A stretch of 64,000 nt of DNA from Edaphobacter sp. (GTDB taxonomy: Bacteria > Acidobacteriota > Terriglobia > Terriglobales > Acidobacteriaceae): the NCBI RefSeq assembly GCF_028283685.1, contig NZ_JAPWKF010000004.1, forward strand, positions 372,001-436,000, written 5' to 3'. Under the pieces are notes generated by a model. That model did no database searches, was not told where the DNA came from, and was given only the letters and a program-made list of their open reading frames with translations. Below, one piece after another: positions 16,700 through 25,572 of the stretch; position 1 is the first letter of the stretch, and every line of letters begins with the position of its first letter. The translations under genes and the position numbers were made by a program.

Positions 16700-17407
16700 C
16701 TAGGGCTTCGTCACCTTCAGGTTGCTCACCGTCGCATCGGTATTGTGCGCAAAGCGGATGCCGTAGAGTCCGTCGGTCGACTTCAATTTGCCCGCTGTGA
16801 TCAGGTCGCTCTTGGGGAAGCTCTTTACTGTTGTGCCATTGATGATGCAGGAGACGGTATCGCCCTTCACCTGCATGGCGATCTCCTGTGTCACTGGCTG
16901 TCCCACCCCTGCTGCCTTGTGGACAGCATCGTTTGCCTCACGACGGCCGTTCAGCTGGAATGGCTCCGGCCCAAAGCCGCGCACGATGAAGTTACCGTTG
17001 CCGTAGGCTGCGCAATAGATGTAGCTCTGATCTGCCGTCCCCATGCCGTTGCCAGCGATCACGATGCCGTATGGATGCGGATGCGTATTCAGGTTCATGA
17101 ACTTCGGTTCGGTAAATGTTGCTGACACCTTGTAATCGCCCTTCGCCTTATTCTTCGGACTCCAATAGGTGATCGCCGGCCCGGTGGTTACCTGCAGCAC
17201 CTTGCCTTCTGCTGTAAGTTTGGCATCGTTCACTGTCTGCCCGGCCTTCTCGGCATCGGCATCAACCTTGCCCTGCCAGCCCTTTACAGTGATGCCGCCA
17301 CCGGTGACCTTGCGGTTGGTCTCAGGCGTCTCCTGCTGCGCGAACAGTGGTGCAGTGAGTAAAGTGGCGAAGGCGACGATGGCGAAATTCCGATGGAGAG
17401 AGGGCAT
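16700..17407 (-). CDS. Secreted lectin-like (DUF1080/concanavalin-like) protein
   Basis: The 235-residue protein has a signal peptide (NFAIVAFATLLTAPLFAQQ) and one beta-rich domain resembling the concanavalin-like fold of DUF1080 (3-keto-disaccharide hydrolase-like) proteins: GDYKVSATFTEP, HPHPYGIVIAGNGM, SYIYCAAYGNGNFIVRGFG, and the closing GLYGIRFAHNTDATVSNLKVTKP. Such domains bind or cleave glycans, and no catalytic residue can be assigned by eye. The second ATG is preferred because it lies about 7 bases from AAAGGAA; the first is one codon upstream. It stands alone on its strand between the transporter pair and the hpnJ terminator. A similar domain forms the outer part of the sensor kinase at 62 kb. 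Confidence 0.65.
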   Translation of the reverse strand: MPSLHRNFAIVAFATLLTAPLFAQQETPETNRKVTGGGITVKGWQGKVDADAEKAGQTVNDAKLTAEGKVLQVTTGPAITYWSPKNKAKGDYKVSATFTEPKFMNLNTHPHPYGIVIAGNGMGTADQSYIYCAAYGNGNFIVRGFGPEPFQLNGRREANDAVHKAAGVGQPVTQEIAMQVKGDTVSCIINGTTVKSFPKSDLITAGKLKSTDGLYGIRFAHNTDATVSNLKVTKP

Positions 17408-17578
17408 CATGGATTCCTTTCAAGCGGCGATGGAGTGATACAGCTGAATCATCCTGCGGTGAAGGCATTCTATCGCTGCGCGCTGATCTCTGTCGCCGAG
17501 GCCTGATAGAGATGGTTTTCACCATTAAGGTATCGGGCAGCGTTATGAGCCGTATTTCATCAATGGATGTTTAAAGAA

Positions 17579-17608
17579 GAACGGCGACCGGAGATCCGGT
17601 CGCCGTTC
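17579..17608 (-). terminator. Rho-independent terminator after hpnJ
   Basis: A perfect 13-bp stem (GAACGGCGACCGG with its complement) closes a 4-base loop, and on the minus strand is followed by TTCTTT. It lies 21 bases past the hpnJ stop. Confidence 0.8.
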
Positions 17609-17629
17609 AGCATCATGCCTTGCAGAGGA

Positions 17630-19108
17630 CTACGCGTTCATGCTGACCGATTCCTGCGCCTTCAGCGCGTTCTCTTCCTTCTTGGCTCGGGCAGCCTTAT
17701 TGCGCTGTGCGCGGAGCTTCATGAAGCTCTTTGCCTCGACGTAGAGACGCGGTACATCGCGATTGACGATTGCCTTCCAGACCACGCGGAAGGCGGCCTT
17801 GGGACGGAAGTAGTATTCGTCGTAGAACTTGTGCACCATCTCCATCACGTACTCGGTCGGAAGGCCGGGGTATTCGATGTGCGCCATCTGATGACCGCCG
17901 CCGTCTTCCATGTTCTCGTTAGTGATGAAGTCGTTGCGCTTGGCGAAGTCATAGAACTCCGTGCCCGGGTAGGCGTGCGCGACGGAGACCTGGATGGTTT
18001 CGCAGTCGAGCGTCTTGGCGAAGTTGATCGTATTCCAGATCGATTCCTTCGTCTCGCCCGGCAGGCCGAGGATGAAGTCGGCGTGGATGATCAGGCCGAG
18101 GTCGTGGCAGTCCTTTACGAAGTCGCGTGCGCGCTCGACGGTTGCGCCCTTCTTGATGTTCTTCAGGATCTGGGGATCGCCCGACTCGAAGCCGACGATC
18201 AGCAGGCGGCAGCCTGCTTCCTTCATCGCCTTGAGGGTGTCGCGGTCGGTGGTAACACGCGAGGTGCAGGACCAGGTGATGCCGAGCGGCTTCAGCTTCG
18301 CGCACAGCTCGATGGTGCGTGCCTTCTGGATGTTGAAGGTGTCGTCGTCAAAGAAGAATTCCTTTACCTCGGGGAAGTTCTCCTTGGCCCACTTCATCTC
18401 GGCGGCAACGTCGTCGGACGAGCGCTTGCGCCAGGCATGGCCGGAGAGCGTCTGCGGCCAGAGGCAGAAGGTGCACTGCGCCGGGCAGCCGCGCGTCGAA
18501 TAGAGCGAGATGTAGGGGTGCAGCAGGAACGGCACGTTGTAGCGCGTCACATCCATGTCGCGCTTATAGATCTTGGTGGCCCAGGGCATCGCATCCAGAT
18601 CCTCAACCTGAGGACGGTCGGGGTTGTGCTGGATGACGCCGCTGGCGTCCTTGTAGCTGATGCCGAGGATCTCGTTCAGCGGCTTACCGTTCGCATACTC
18701 GACGACGGAGAAGTCGAACTCGCGGCGGCAGACGAAGTCGATCACGTTGCACTCGTTCAGAGCGCGGTCGGGGTCGGTGGTGACCGGCGGTCCGACGAAG
18801 GCGATCTTGATGATCGGGTTGGCCTTCTTGATTGCCTGTGCCAGAGCATGGTCGCCGGACCAGCCTACAGTCGAGGTGAACAGCACGAGAAACTCATAGC
18901 CCTTCGCAATCTCGATGGTCTCTTCAGCCGAGACGTGATGCGGCGGGGCATCGAGAAGCTTCGAGCCCTCGAGCATGCCGGCGGGATAGGCGAGCCAGAC
19001 GGGATACCAGTACGACTCGATCTCGCGGGTTGCGGGCCAGCGGGAGCTGGCGCCGCCGTCAAAGTTCTCGAAGGAGGGCGGGTTCAGAAACAGTGTCTTG
19101 AGAGGCAT
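17630..19108 (-). CDS. hpnJ: Radical SAM protein HpnJ (hopanoid side-chain biosynthesis)
   Basis: HpnJ is the radical SAM enzyme associated with ring formation from the extended hopanoid side chain to the cyclitol ether head group. This 492-residue protein has the HpnJ opening (MPLKTLFLNPPSFENFDGG), a cobalamin-binding-like domain up to about residue 160, and the iron-sulfur motif Cys208-x3-Cys212-x2-Cys215 (RGCPAQCTFC). Downstream are EFFFDDDTFN, GVGFESGDPQ-type turns and ILGLPGETKES, typical of B12-dependent radical SAM enzymes. The start follows GAGGGTG by 4-5 bases; an upstream frame extension of 11 codons lacks similarity. A dyad TTACC-attc-GGTAA lies 15-28 bases before the start. The gene follows an efflux-like operon on the same strand and could be read from it. 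Confidence 0.92.
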   Translation of the reverse strand: MPLKTLFLNPPSFENFDGGASSRWPATREIESYWYPVWLAYPAGMLEGSKLLDAPPHHVSAEETIEIAKGYEFLVLFTSTVGWSGDHALAQAIKKANPIIKIAFVGPPVTTDPDRALNECNVIDFVCRREFDFSVVEYANGKPLNEILGISYKDASGVIQHNPDRPQVEDLDAMPWATKIYKRDMDVTRYNVPFLLHPYISLYSTRGCPAQCTFCLWPQTLSGHAWRKRSSDDVAAEMKWAKENFPEVKEFFFDDDTFNIQKARTIELCAKLKPLGITWSCTSRVTTDRDTLKAMKEAGCRLLIVGFESGDPQILKNIKKGATVERARDFVKDCHDLGLIIHADFILGLPGETKESIWNTINFAKTLDCETIQVSVAHAYPGTEFYDFAKRNDFITNENMEDGGGHQMAHIEYPGLPTEYVMEMVHKFYDEYYFRPKAAFRVVWKAIVNRDVPRLYVEAKSFMKLRAQRNKAARAKKEENALKAQESVSMNA

Positions 19109-19168
19109 GATCACCCTCAATTTTACCATTCGGTAACCCAAAAAGGGACAGGAATCGATGGTTTCCGG

Positions 19169-19489
19169 CTATGGTTCCATCTGGCCCGACGTGGCCGTAA
19201 CCTGCTGATTTTTATCGAAAAATACCAGCCAATACTTGGAGCGAAGCGGATAGAAGATTGAACGGTAGATGAAGACGTGGTCGCAACCGGGCATGACGAA
19301 GGTGTCATAAGCCGCACACGAGCCCTGAATTGTGGCAGGATTTCCCAGTAACTGCCTTACGGCAGCCTCATCCGACTTGGCTCTGACCGATGGGAAATCA
19401 GTGTCGATACGGGAGTCTCGAACAAAGCCTGCCCCTGCAGCGACAAGCAAAACGACGACAATCAGCGTGGCAATCGCCTTCCAGCTCAT
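19169..19489 (-). CDS. Small exported protein coupled to TolC-type gene
   Basis: This 106-residue protein has an N-terminal hydrophobic signal/anchor (about 4-22, AIATLIVVVLLVAAGAGF) and a small outer domain with two Cys (about 58 and 68) and the segment FIYRSIFYPLRSKYWLVFFDKNQQV, likely two or three beta-strands. The run SDEAAVRQLLGNPATIQG resembles the SmpA/OmlA-type small outer-membrane or lipoprotein fold, in which a helix and a G-x-P turn precede the sheet. This resemblance is tentative. The start overlaps the TolC-type gene stop as ATGA, so the two are translationally coupled, and it is followed 60 bases later by hpnJ. It may be an accessory factor of the channel. Confidence 0.7.
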   Translation of the reverse strand: MSWKAIATLIVVVLLVAAGAGFVRDSRIDTDFPSVRAKSDEAAVRQLLGNPATIQGSCAAYDTFVMPGCDHVFIYRSIFYPLRSKYWLVFFDKNQQVTATSGQMEP

Positions 19490-20811
19490 TGCGGCTTAGA
19501 TGCGCTGATGCCCTCAGACTGTATCGCTGCATGCAGCCAATTTTCCAGCTGGCCGTTCGCGCGAAGCAGGTTGATCTCTGTCTGATGCAGCTGAAAATCG
19601 GTATCCAGAAAGTCGAGGTAACGCGCGCGCTCCTGGATGCGAGCATTCTGCTCTTCCTTCGGCGTCACGGGCTGACCGTTGGGGCTGCCATCGCGCAATT
19701 GAATGCGGACGACGTCAATCTGGTTCGACGCCAGCTCGCGCTCCAGCTGCGCCACCTCCAGCTTCGCCTCCAGCTCGCGTACCGCCTGGCTCATCTTGAA
19801 GCGTCCCTCTAGAAATTGGTTGCGTGCCGCATCAGCCTCGTATCGGCTGCGCTGTGCCTCAGCCAGCGACTCATGTGCCTTGTCGCGCTTGCTGCGATCG
19901 AACAGCGGCAGGTTGAACTGCAGGCCGATCTGGACGTTGTTGTAGTTGTCGAAGTTGTTGTAATAGTTCTTGTAATTGTTGAAGCTCGCCAGACGGCTGT
20001 ACTGCACGCCCAGGCCGATCTGCGGACGATACAATTTGCGGTCGTCGCCGAATGCCGCCTGCAGCTTCGACTCCGCAGCGGAGTACGCTGCGCGAATGGA
20101 CTCCGGCAACGCCGTGTCTTTGACGGGAGTAAAGTTCGCGCCTGTGAGCGAGGGAATCGTCTCGTGCTCCGTCCGCAGGTTATCGGAGGGAAGTCCCGTC
20201 AGCCGTGCCAGGTGCTCGCGCTGGTTTCCTGCATCGTCCTCCAGCTGAATCTGCCGAAGCCGAAGGTTCGCCGCCGTCAGCTTGGACCTCGTCAACTCCA
20301 CCGGCGTATCCTGGCCTGCATCCAGCCGCTGCTGCACAATCTTCGTCAGCTCGGCCGCATCGTTCGATTCCTCGACCGCTGCCTTAATGCGCTCGGAATC
20401 GGCATCGAGCGTGATGTAGGTGATCGCCGCATCTTCCATCACCTGCTGACGCACGTCTCCCAGGTGGTGATTTGCCGCTTCAAGCCCGGCTCGGGCCGAA
20501 CGGATATAGTTTGCCTGCGACTGATCGAAGATCAGCGACTGCGACGTGATGTTGAAGAGCGATGGCGCGCCAAAGGGGAAGCCGTAGGTGTAACCGATAC
20601 CCGATCCCACGCTCAGCGTCGGGATGTAGACATCCTTGGTCTGCTTCAGCTCAAACTTCGCCTTCTCGACCTCGGCCTGCGCCCCGAGCACACGAGGATT
20701 ATTCTTCAGCGCCAGGTCAATCGCCGTCGTAAAGGAGATCTGCGCCGCCGCGGGAAGGGCAGCAGCCGCGCCAAGAGAGGCCACGGTCAGAAGGCAACGG
20801 AGACGGGTCAT
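19486..20811 (-). CDS. TolC-family outer-membrane channel
   Basis: The chosen start (MTRLRCLLTVAS) gives 441 residues with a clean signal peptide ending ALPAAAQ; an open frame 81 codons further upstream overlaps the neighbouring gene and lacks similarity. The body has the two long-helix repeats of TolC proteins: FTTAIDLALKNNPRVLGAQAEVEKA opens the first half, and a central VGLGVQYSRLASFNNYKNYYNNFDNYNN segment, Asn/Tyr-rich, forms part of the barrel loops. The second helical half has many Ala/Glu/Gln. It lies third in an adaptor-TPR-channel-small protein operon, 56 bases after the TPR gene. No inner-membrane pump gene accompanies it. Confidence 0.9.
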   Translation of the reverse strand: MTRLRCLLTVASLGAAAALPAAAQISFTTAIDLALKNNPRVLGAQAEVEKAKFELKQTKDVYIPTLSVGSGIGYTYGFPFGAPSLFNITSQSLIFDQSQANYIRSARAGLEAANHHLGDVRQQVMEDAAITYITLDADSERIKAAVEESNDAAELTKIVQQRLDAGQDTPVELTRSKLTAANLRLRQIQLEDDAGNQREHLARLTGLPSDNLRTEHETIPSLTGANFTPVKDTALPESIRAAYSAAESKLQAAFGDDRKLYRPQIGLGVQYSRLASFNNYKNYYNNFDNYNNVQIGLQFNLPLFDRSKRDKAHESLAEAQRSRYEADAARNQFLEGRFKMSQAVRELEAKLEVAQLERELASNQIDVVRIQLRDGSPNGQPVTPKEEQNARIQERARYLDFLDTDFQLHQTEINLLRANGQLENWLHAAIQSEGISASKPQ

Positions 20812-20867
20812 AGATTGCGTGAGGCTCCTCGAACGTCGGGTCGTGTTTATGGTATCGCCTTTCACGC

Positions 20868-21845
20868 TCAGGCCCCCTGCTGTGCTTTGATGGCGGGAGC
20901 AAATTTTGAGGCCATGGCAAGCGCCGCTGCGTACTCGTGCTTTGCTCCAGGGAGATCGCCGCGCTGCTTCAGCAGATCGCCCAGCTGTAGATGCACCTTG
21001 AACGCGGGTGCCAGCTCCGTCTTTGCCGGCGAGGCAAGATAGTCGCGCAGGCACTTCTCGGCGAGATCGGGCCGCTGGTGCAGGTCCGTCAGGATGCTGG
21101 CTGCATCCACCAGCGCGGCATTCTTCTGGTGGTTTGCTTCAATGCTCGATTGCAGCGCCACAACGGCCTTATCGGCCTGCCCGTGCGTCTGATAAAAGAG
21201 GCCGAGATCGACCCACGCCTCTGGCGTCTTTCCTGCCGCGACCGCTGCTTTGAACTCATTCTCAGCGGTGCTGAGATCGTTCTTCTTCGCTGCAATCTGT
21301 CCCAGCAGCCGGTGGCCTCGTGCCGCGGAGCGATCCATCAGTCTGTCCACGAGCCCCCGGGCCCGATCCACACCGCCGCCGACGATGCCCGGCGCAGCAA
21401 CATAAAACTGTCCAAGATCGCTCATGGCTTCGACATTGGTGGGGTCGATCTCGAGTGCATGCTCAAACGCCGTATGCACCTTCTTCGCAATGCCGAAGGC
21501 GCTCAGCATATTGGCCTGTGATGCCTTGAGTCCATAGGCGCGGCCAAGCCAGACCTGGTTGATGGCGTTCGAAGGATCATCCTGCACGGCAAGCTCGCAC
21601 TCGTGCACGGCGTTATCCCCCTGATCCTGGGCGTACTCCACGCGGCAGAGAAGCTGATGCGCCTGCGCGTTGTTCGGCTGCTTCTCCAGAGTTCCGTTCA
21701 GAAGGGAAGAGGCCTCATCCACGCGGCCCTGATTCAGCAGCTGTACCGCCTGCGCATTCTGTGCATAAAGAGCATGGCCGCCGAACAAGAAAAAGGCAGC
21801 CACAAGCGCACCGCCAAGCTGCAATCGGTATCGGGTAAAAACCAT
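20868..21845 (-). CDS. Secreted tetratricopeptide-repeat protein
   Basis: This 325-residue protein has a signal peptide (ALVAAFFLFGGHALYAQ) and about six TPR units of 34 residues starting near residue 30 (AVQLLNQGRVDEASSLLNGTLEKQP, ALVDAASILTDLHQRPDLAEKC and others). It is encoded between the adaptor and channel genes and starts 3 bases after the adaptor stop, so co-translation is likely. TPRs bind protein partners, so a periplasmic scaffold for the adaptor-channel pair is a reasonable guess. Export is inferred from the signal peptide. Confidence 0.85.
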   Translation of the reverse strand: MVFTRYRLQLGGALVAAFFLFGGHALYAQNAQAVQLLNQGRVDEASSLLNGTLEKQPNNAQAHQLLCRVEYAQDQGDNAVHECELAVQDDPSNAINQVWLGRAYGLKASQANMLSAFGIAKKVHTAFEHALEIDPTNVEAMSDLGQFYVAAPGIVGGGVDRARGLVDRLMDRSAARGHRLLGQIAAKKNDLSTAENEFKAAVAAGKTPEAWVDLGLFYQTHGQADKAVVALQSSIEANHQKNAALVDAASILTDLHQRPDLAEKCLRDYLASPAKTELAPAFKVHLQLGDLLKQRGDLPGAKHEYAAALAMASKFAPAIKAQQGA

Positions 21846-21848
21846 AGG

Positions 21849-23090
21849 CTATTCGACGATCTTGACGTTCAATCCGTTGGAAAGATCGCGATTGCTGGTG
21901 GCATTCAGGGCGACCGTATCCTTTTCGGTCAGCCCGCTGATGATCTCGATTCGCGACAGATTCTGCGCGCCGACCTGTACAGGCGTACGTACCAGCGTCC
22001 CCTGCACTACGCGATACACGAAGTCACTGTTGCCCTCGGTGTGCAGCGCCTCGCGGGGAACGCTCAGCACGTTGAAGCGCTGAGAGGTCGTCACTGTGAC
22101 GGTCACATTGGTGTTCGGCAGCAGGTCTTCCTGTGCATCGTCCACCGTGATGATGCACTCACCGACGTTTCGTGTGCCGTAGGTGATGATGGTCGAAGGT
22201 GCGCGGCTGATATGGCCATGCCAGGTCTGATTGGGCTTCGCATCCCATACGATCTTCACCGCCTGTCCGACTGCCAGCTTACCGATCTCCGGCTCATCGA
22301 AGTAAGCGCGCACCTGAATGCGATTCAGGTCGGCGACGTCCATCAGGTCTTCGCCGGCAGGAACATAGTCGTACTGCGAGACGGGGATCGAATACACGGT
22401 GCCCGCGAAGGGTGCCCGGATATTGGCGTTCGCGTAGCCTGCTTCGGCTGCGGCGACTGCGGCACGCGCATCCTTGACCTGCGCCTGCACCCGGCCCTTG
22501 TCAGTCGAGCTGTAGCGATCGGTCTGGCGCAGCTTAAGGCTGGTCAGCGAAGCGTTGGCTGCGTCCAGACGCTGCTGGGCCGCGGCAACCTCTCCAGCCG
22601 AGGCGGCACCCTTCTGCTGTAGCTGTTGCAGGGCAACGAGATTCTTCTCGTCCTGCTGCTTCTGCTGCTGCGCCCGGGCCAGATCGGCATTAAGCGAGAG
22701 GCGCTCTTCCTGCGATCCTCCCTGAGCCTGGTCATGCGCCGCTGCCTCAGCGGTGGTTAGGCTGGAGTGCGCCGTCGCAACACGGGAGGAGGCGTCCGCA
22801 TCTTCCATCCTGACCAGCGGATCACCCTTTTTGACCTTATCGCCCACCTGGACATAAAGCTTGGCGACCACACCGGGAGCAGGCGCATGTGCCTGAAAAT
22901 AGCTGATCGGCTCGACGCGTCCGTTCGTCGGAACCGTGCTCACCAGGTTCTGATGGGTCACGGCGGCGGCGCGAATCTCCACGACCTCGCGGGTAAACAC
23001 GCGAATCGCCAGAATGGCGATGGCAACAACTGCTAAAACGATGCCGGTTAGAGCATAGGGGTTGAGGCGTCTTGTCTCGGTCGTCGGCAT
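21849..23090 (-). CDS. HlyD/RND-type membrane-fusion adaptor
   Basis: This 413-residue periplasmic adaptor has a short cytoplasmic end, one transmembrane helix (about 13-30, LTGIVLAVVAIAILAIRVF) and the usual domains: lipoyl half 1 (APAPGVVAKLYVQVGDKVKKGDPLVRMED, 69-97), a long Gln/Ala-rich coiled-coil hairpin (about 100-215), lipoyl half 2 (IRAPFAGTVYSIPVSQYDYVPAGEDLM), a beta-barrel (RIQVRAYFDEPEIGKLAVGQ) and a membrane-proximal domain. It belongs to the MacA/HlyD group and probably pairs with the channel three genes downstream. There is no MacB-type or RND pump in the operon. A gap of 94 bases separates it from recJ upstream. Confidence 0.9.
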   Translation of the reverse strand: MPTTETRRLNPYALTGIVLAVVAIAILAIRVFTREVVEIRAAAVTHQNLVSTVPTNGRVEPISYFQAHAPAPGVVAKLYVQVGDKVKKGDPLVRMEDADASSRVATAHSSLTTAEAAAHDQAQGGSQEERLSLNADLARAQQQKQQDEKNLVALQQLQQKGAASAGEVAAAQQRLDAANASLTSLKLRQTDRYSSTDKGRVQAQVKDARAAVAAAEAGYANANIRAPFAGTVYSIPVSQYDYVPAGEDLMDVADLNRIQVRAYFDEPEIGKLAVGQAVKIVWDAKPNQTWHGHISRAPSTIITYGTRNVGECIITVDDAQEDLLPNTNVTVTVTTSQRFNVLSVPREALHTEGNSDFVYRVVQGTLVRTPVQVGAQNLSRIEIISGLTEKDTVALNATSNRDLSNGLNVKIVE

Positions 23091-23184
23091 CGGGTCGAAT
23101 AGTCAGTATATAAGACGCACCTTATTGCCAAGACGAAGCAAAAGAATTACTTCCACGGGAGAACCTGCCCGCGCACGGCCAGAA

Positions 23185-25002
23185 TCAAGCCTGCGAGTGC
23201 CGAATTTCCACCATTTCCAGCTCCAGGCCGGTGAAGTAGGAGTTCGTCTTAAATCGCAGACGATAGACGATATCCAGCCTCGACCCAGGCCCAAGGCTCA
23301 TCGCTGACGCCCGTTCCGCCCAGTTCAGCCCGCGCCGTGCCCAGCCCATCGCGCTGATGCGGTTGCTGCCGTCACTGATCTCCAGGCAGACGTGCCGCTC
23401 CTTGATGACGCGGGGAAACGCGGCCAGCGTTACGCCGCGAGTCAGAAACAGCGGCTCAGGATTGCCGATGCCGAATGGTCCGCAGCGCTCCAGCCAGCCG
23501 TGAAAGCCGGTTGTCACCTCCGAAAGCCTCAACTCCACATCGCACTCCAGAGGAGGCGACAGCAGCTCTCCGGCCAGCATCTCCGCGCTGTGGGCCTCCA
23601 TGCACTCGCGCAGAAGCGCAATCCGGCTGGTGGGCAGCGAAAATCCCACTGCGTGGGCATGGCCGCCGAAGCGGGTAAAGAGTGCCTCCGCCTGCGAGGT
23701 GTGGGCCGTGGTCAGTGCATCCAGCAGGTGATAGCCGTCGATGGAGCGGCCAGAGCCATGGGCGTGGCCGTCCTCATGCGTCAGCACCAGCGCCGGACGA
23801 CCGGTACGGTCGACGATGCGCGACGCGAGGATGCCGATGACGCCGCGATGCCACTCCGCGTCATCCATCACCAGGCACAGGGCAGGGAAGCCTCCATGAG
23901 TGCCTTCCATCTCCGCCAGCCGGGCGTCGATCGCTTCTAACGCCTGTGCCTCCGTCGCCTTCCGCTCATCGTTCAGCCGATTCAGCTTCGCCGCAAGCTC
24001 GCGGGCGCGGTCCTGATCCCGCGTCAGGAACAACTCCACCACGTCGCTGGCGACGTCCATGCGCCCCGCAGCATTGATGCGCGGCCCGATGCGGAAGCCA
24101 ACCTCCATCGCCGTTGGCGCACGGTCCGTGGGAATCTCCGCGACCTCCATCAACGCACGCAGGCCCGGTTGCACCGGGTTGGCCAGTTCGCGCAGTCCCA
24201 GCATCGCGAGTACGCGGTTCTCGCCCTCCAGCGGCACCGAATCCGCAATCGTCGCGATCGCCACCAGCTTCAGAAATGATGGAATCAGCCGCGTCTCCAG
24301 CAGACGCCGTGCGGCATTATCGTCGCAGGCCGCATCGAGGAGCGCATGTGCCAGTTTGAAGGCGACCGCCGCTCCGCATAGCGACTTGAAGGGATAAGGG
24401 CATCCAGGCTGCGCCGGGTTGATCACCGACAACGCATCCGGTACACCTGCCGCGTCGTCAGGAAGATGATGGTCGGTGACGATCAGGTCCAGGCCGAGCG
24501 TCTTGGCCTCGGCCGCCGCAGCGAAGGCGCGTATGCCCGTATCGACGCTGATGACCAGCCTGACGCCAGCGGCTGCAGCATCGGCCAGCACGCCCGTCTG
24601 CATGCCGTAGCCCTCGCGAATGCGATGCGGCACGTGGTAGCGCACGATCGCCGGGGTCTCCTTCGGTGCGCATCGTTCAATGGCTGTCTTCAGAAGTACG
24701 GTCGCTGTCGTGCCGTCGACGTCGTAGTCGCCGTAGATCAGGATGGGTTCGCTTGCTGCGATGGCTCGCCGTATGCGCTCCACTGCCTGGGGCATGCCGA
24801 GCATCAGCATAGGGCTGTGCAGGTCGCTTAGTGAAGGGGAGAAGAACGCTGCAACCGAATCGCTGGTCACAAATCCCCGCGTTACCAGCAGGCGCGCTAT
24901 ACCCTCCGGGCAGCCTGCTGCAGCAATCACGTCAGCGACGGCCGCGGCGGGTGCATCCAGTGTGATCCAGTCGCGTTGGTTCCCGGTCTGCGCTCCGACC
25001 AC
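23185..25002 (-). CDS. recJ: Single-stranded-DNA-specific exonuclease RecJ
   Basis: RecJ is a 5'-to-3' single-strand exonuclease in recombination and mismatch repair. The GTG start chosen here has AAGG about 9 bases upstream and avoids overlapping the previous gene; a TTG 42 bases upstream would overlap it. The 605-residue protein has the DHH core: DYDVDGTTA at 92-100 (motif I), VDTGIRA, the TDHHLP signature (motif III), the DHHA1-type second domain (GGHAHAVGFS with its paired His), and a C-terminal OB-type segment. In the listed frame all catalytic Asp and His motifs are present, so it should be active. It follows an unknown gene and is upstream of the adaptor operon. Confidence 0.93.
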   Translation of the reverse strand: MVGAQTGNQRDWITLDAPAAAVADVIAAAGCPEGIARLLVTRGFVTSDSVAAFFSPSLSDLHSPMLMLGMPQAVERIRRAIAASEPILIYGDYDVDGTTATVLLKTAIERCAPKETPAIVRYHVPHRIREGYGMQTGVLADAAAAGVRLVISVDTGIRAFAAAAEAKTLGLDLIVTDHHLPDDAAGVPDALSVINPAQPGCPYPFKSLCGAAVAFKLAHALLDAACDDNAARRLLETRLIPSFLKLVAIATIADSVPLEGENRVLAMLGLRELANPVQPGLRALMEVAEIPTDRAPTAMEVGFRIGPRINAAGRMDVASDVVELFLTRDQDRARELAAKLNRLNDERKATEAQALEAIDARLAEMEGTHGGFPALCLVMDDAEWHRGVIGILASRIVDRTGRPALVLTHEDGHAHGSGRSIDGYHLLDALTTAHTSQAEALFTRFGGHAHAVGFSLPTSRIALLRECMEAHSAEMLAGELLSPPLECDVELRLSEVTTGFHGWLERCGPFGIGNPEPLFLTRGVTLAAFPRVIKERHVCLEISDGSNRISAMGWARRGLNWAERASAMSLGPGSRLDIVYRLRFKTNSYFTGLELEMVEIRHSQA

Positions 25003-25012
25003 TGGTTCTGCC

Positions 25013-25477
25013 TTATTCGTCTGTATCGCGGTCTTCGACCACAATACCGCCCAGATCGGTCACTGTATCCAGCAGGTCCTGGAAGCTGTCGTACCAGTCC
25101 GTGGCGACCTCGAAGAGGAACATCACGCCCTGGTGAGCGAAGCCCAGCTGCAGGTAGCCGATCTTGCCGACGTGGCGTACCAGGCGCTCGGCGTCGTCGA
25201 TCTCCGGCGCGTCATCGTCCGGGTAGACCTGGTCGCGGATGCGCTCGATCAACGCCGCGATATCGTCCTTCTCGAGCACGACCTCGCTCATCGTTACGAA
25301 TGGTGCTCCGGCAGCCTTCGCCAGTTCGACGAAGTCCTTCCATCCATCAGGGTTCTCTTCTTCAAACAGGACGGTGGGAACTTCTTCGGAGACATAACCG
25401 CTCATGCGTCGCATGCCGTGGCCGGCAACGAAAGCAATCATGTCATCCTTCAGCGAAATGAGGTTTTCTGGCTGCAT
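25013..25477 (-). CDS. Uncharacterised acidic protein upstream of recJ
   Basis: The 154-residue cytoplasmic protein is strongly acidic (EEENPDGWKDF, PDDDAPEIDDAE) with no signal peptide or membrane segment. It seems to be alpha/beta, opening with LISLKDDMIAFVAGHGMRRM and ending with DLLDTVTDLGGIVVEDRDTDE. I do not recognise its family. It is on the same strand as recJ, directly upstream, and its stop lies about 10 bases before the preferred recJ start, so it may be co-transcribed. Divergent from the ferredoxin gene. Confidence 0.75.
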   Translation of the reverse strand: MQPENLISLKDDMIAFVAGHGMRRMSGYVSEEVPTVLFEEENPDGWKDFVELAKAAGAPFVTMSEVVLEKDDIAALIERIRDQVYPDDDAPEIDDAERLVRHVGKIGYLQLGFAHQGVMFLFEVATDWYDSFQDLLDTVTDLGGIVVEDRDTDE

Positions 25478-25572
25478 CGAACTTCTATTGTCTCAAAAAG
25501 ACGCTGCCGTCGCATCTCTGGAATGATGAAGGAGAGCGCCGGTCGTTCCGGGGCTTGAAAAGGAGTTCTGCC

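Noticed and set aside
17567..19261. Plus-strand open frame of 564 codons opposite hpnJ
   Set aside because: It is the antisense shadow of a recognised gene and has no protein-family similarity.
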